Positions 6,980-7,520 of a stretch of DNA of 7,520 nucleotides are shown here, piece by piece. A program made the position numbers and the translations under genes. The DNA is from an uncultured Mediterranea sp. Lineage in GTDB: Bacteria; Bacteroidota; Bacteroidia; Bacteroidales; Bacteroidaceae. The notes below the pieces were generated by a model, which saw nothing but the letters and a program-made list of their open reading frames with translations, made no database searches and was not told the DNA's origin. The stretch's first letter is position 1. Every line of letters starts with the position of its first letter. The stretch is taken from assembly GCA_946007445.1 (NCBI GenBank), contig CAMGAL010000097.1, positions 1-7,520 on the forward strand. Reading direction: 5' to 3'.

Positions 6980-7168
6980 TTACTTCAGCAGGTTGGGAAG
7001 ATTCTCACGTCCCCAGAAGTAATAGACAGCAAGTCCTACCCAGCTGGTGAGGAGGATGAGGATGGCCACTAAGAGCTTCTTGACACCATCAATGTCCCAC
7101 TTCATGATCTCCAGCACGGCTTTGATAGCCAATACGAGACCGATAATCCAAATAATGAATGAAATCAT
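6980..7168 (-). CDS. Small two-helix membrane protein, PLDc_N-like
   Basis: The 62-residue product has two hydrophobic helices: residues 3-22 (FIIWIIGLVLAIKAVLEIM) and 32-52 (LLVAILILLTSWVGLAVYYF). They are joined by a short charged loop (KWDIDGVKK), and a polar tail GRENLPNLLK follows. The second helix with its W-x-G-x-x-x-YYFWGR ending matches the phospholipase D N-terminal membrane domain (PLDc_N) that also occurs alone as a tiny protein of unknown function; there is no catalytic HKD domain here. The ATG at 7168 has only a weak upstream TAAT stretch for ribosome binding. The gene lies 111 bp downstream of the pyruvate:ferredoxin oxidoreductase gene on the same strand, separated by the octamer repeat region, and may be transcribed by read-through. 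A role beside the oxidoreductase cannot be claimed. The base composition is less GC-rich than that of tex. Confidence 0.8.
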   Translation of the reverse strand: MISFIIWIIGLVLAIKAVLEIMKWDIDGVKKLLVAILILLTSWVGLAVYYFWGRENLPNLLK

Positions 7169-7177
7169 AGCTTATTA

Positions 7178-7271
7178 AGTTTTTGAGTTTCTAAGTTTCT
7201 AAGTTGGTGAGTTTTTAAGTTCTCAATTTCTTAAGTCATTATCCACTCAAAAACTGAAAAACTTAAAAACT
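7178..7271. repeat. Two opposed arrays of an 8-bp repeat (consensus AGTTTTTA)
   Basis: From 7178 to 7241 the plus strand reads as eight consecutive 8-bp units, every one beginning with A: AGTTTTTG, AGTTTCTA, AGTTTCTA, AGTTGGTG, AGTTTTTA, AGTTCTCA, ATTTCTTA, AGTCATTA. From 7271 back to 7240 the minus strand reads as four units of the same type: AGTTTTTA, AGTTTTTC, AGTTTTTG, AGTGGATA. The two arrays therefore face each other. A perfect 14-bp inverted repeat results (7208-7221 with 7260-7273), and an outer imperfect one pairs 7169-7190 with 7259-7280 at 18 of 22 positions. The heptamer TAGCTTA occurs at both borders (7168-7174 and 7276-7282). Transcribed from the minus strand, the region would fold into an AU-rich hairpin right after the oxidoreductase stop. 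Its function is unknown. Confidence 0.75.
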
Positions 7272-7279
7272 CAAATAGC

Positions 7280-7520
7280 TTACTTGCTCCAATCCATCTG
7301 CGTCATGCGCACATAGCTCTGGTAGCGCTTCTTGGCCATGTCTTCGCAAGCCTGGAAAAGGTCGGCTGCCTCAGCAGGATACTGCTTCATGACAGATGCA
7401 AAGCGAACCTCACCCTTCAGGTAGTCTTGGAAGCCTTCCCAAGCGGGCTCCTTAGAGTCGAGCGAGAACGGATTCTTGCCCTCTTCCTCCAGAGCGGGGT
7501 TGAAGCGCCACAGGTGCCAG
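7280..7520 (-). CDS. nifJ: Pyruvate:ferredoxin (flavodoxin) oxidoreductase, C-terminal end (partial)
   Basis: Only the last 80 codons are in the window; the gene enters from the right edge and stops at TAA (7282-7280). The readable protein starts WHLWRFNPAL, continues with GKNPFSLDSKEPAW and ends RMTQMDWSK. The pattern WHLWR-NP, then GKNPF-LDSKEP, then a tail with EVRFASVMKQYP-EA, fits the extreme C-terminus of the single-chain pyruvate:ferredoxin oxidoreductase, an enzyme usually near 1,200 residues. That enzyme converts pyruvate and CoA to acetyl-CoA and CO2 in the cytoplasm while reducing ferredoxin or flavodoxin, a central step in anaerobic metabolism. The thiamine diphosphate and iron-sulfur cluster motifs lie outside the window, so completeness cannot be judged. 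Confidence 0.9.
   Translation of the reverse strand, partial: WHLWRFNPALEEEGKNPFSLDSKEPAWEGFQDYLKGEVRFASVMKQYPAEAADLFQACEDMAKKRYQSYVRMTQMDWSK

Noticed and set aside
1..7520. CRISPR array, prophage, insertion sequence, toxin-antitoxin or defence island
   Set aside because: No repeat-spacer array, transposase, integrase, tRNA or defence-type domain was seen in any frame.

Overview
The window looks like ordinary chromosomal DNA from a member of the Bacteroidales (Bacteroides/Prevotella/Parabacteroides type). Four things point there: a perfect Bacteroidetes-type promoter (TTTG, 20 bp, TAnnTTTG) before the gene at 2330; a TonB receptor with an N-terminal carboxypeptidase-regulatory-like domain; start codons without strong Shine-Dalgarno sequences; and a pyruvate:ferredoxin oxidoreductase end beside a small membrane protein. 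The left part is clearly GC-rich by eye, so tex casts several long antisense and out-of-frame shadow ORFs. The species cannot be named from this sequence.

Layout. On the minus strand, 47-2191 encodes a complete Tex-type RNA-binding protein. A 138-bp divergent intergenic region carries its likely -7 element and a well-formed promoter facing right. On the plus strand follow three genes in the same direction: an exported two-domain metallophosphatase/5'-nucleotidase (2330-4078), a small membrane-anchored or secreted protein with three His-x-His pairs (4139-4498, GTG start), and a TonB-dependent outer membrane receptor (4601-6904). A strong REP-like hairpin lies between the last two. A perfect 14-bp stem after the receptor is a bidirectional terminator separating it from the convergent genes on the right. 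These are a 62-residue two-helix membrane protein (6980-7168) and, upstream of it, the last 80 codons of pyruvate:ferredoxin oxidoreductase (7280 to the window edge), both on the minus strand. The gap between those two is filled by two facing arrays of an 8-bp repeat (consensus AGTTTTTA).

How the genes may work together. The three plus-strand genes all encode cell-envelope proteins. The His-rich protein and the receptor probably form a ligand-uptake pair, with a metal or metal-containing ligand most plausible from the HxH pairs, but this is inference. Tex and the oxidoreductase are housekeeping genes. I found no CRISPR array, transposase, tRNA, rRNA, phage gene or defence system. The most unusual structure is the pair of opposed octamer arrays at 7178-7271.
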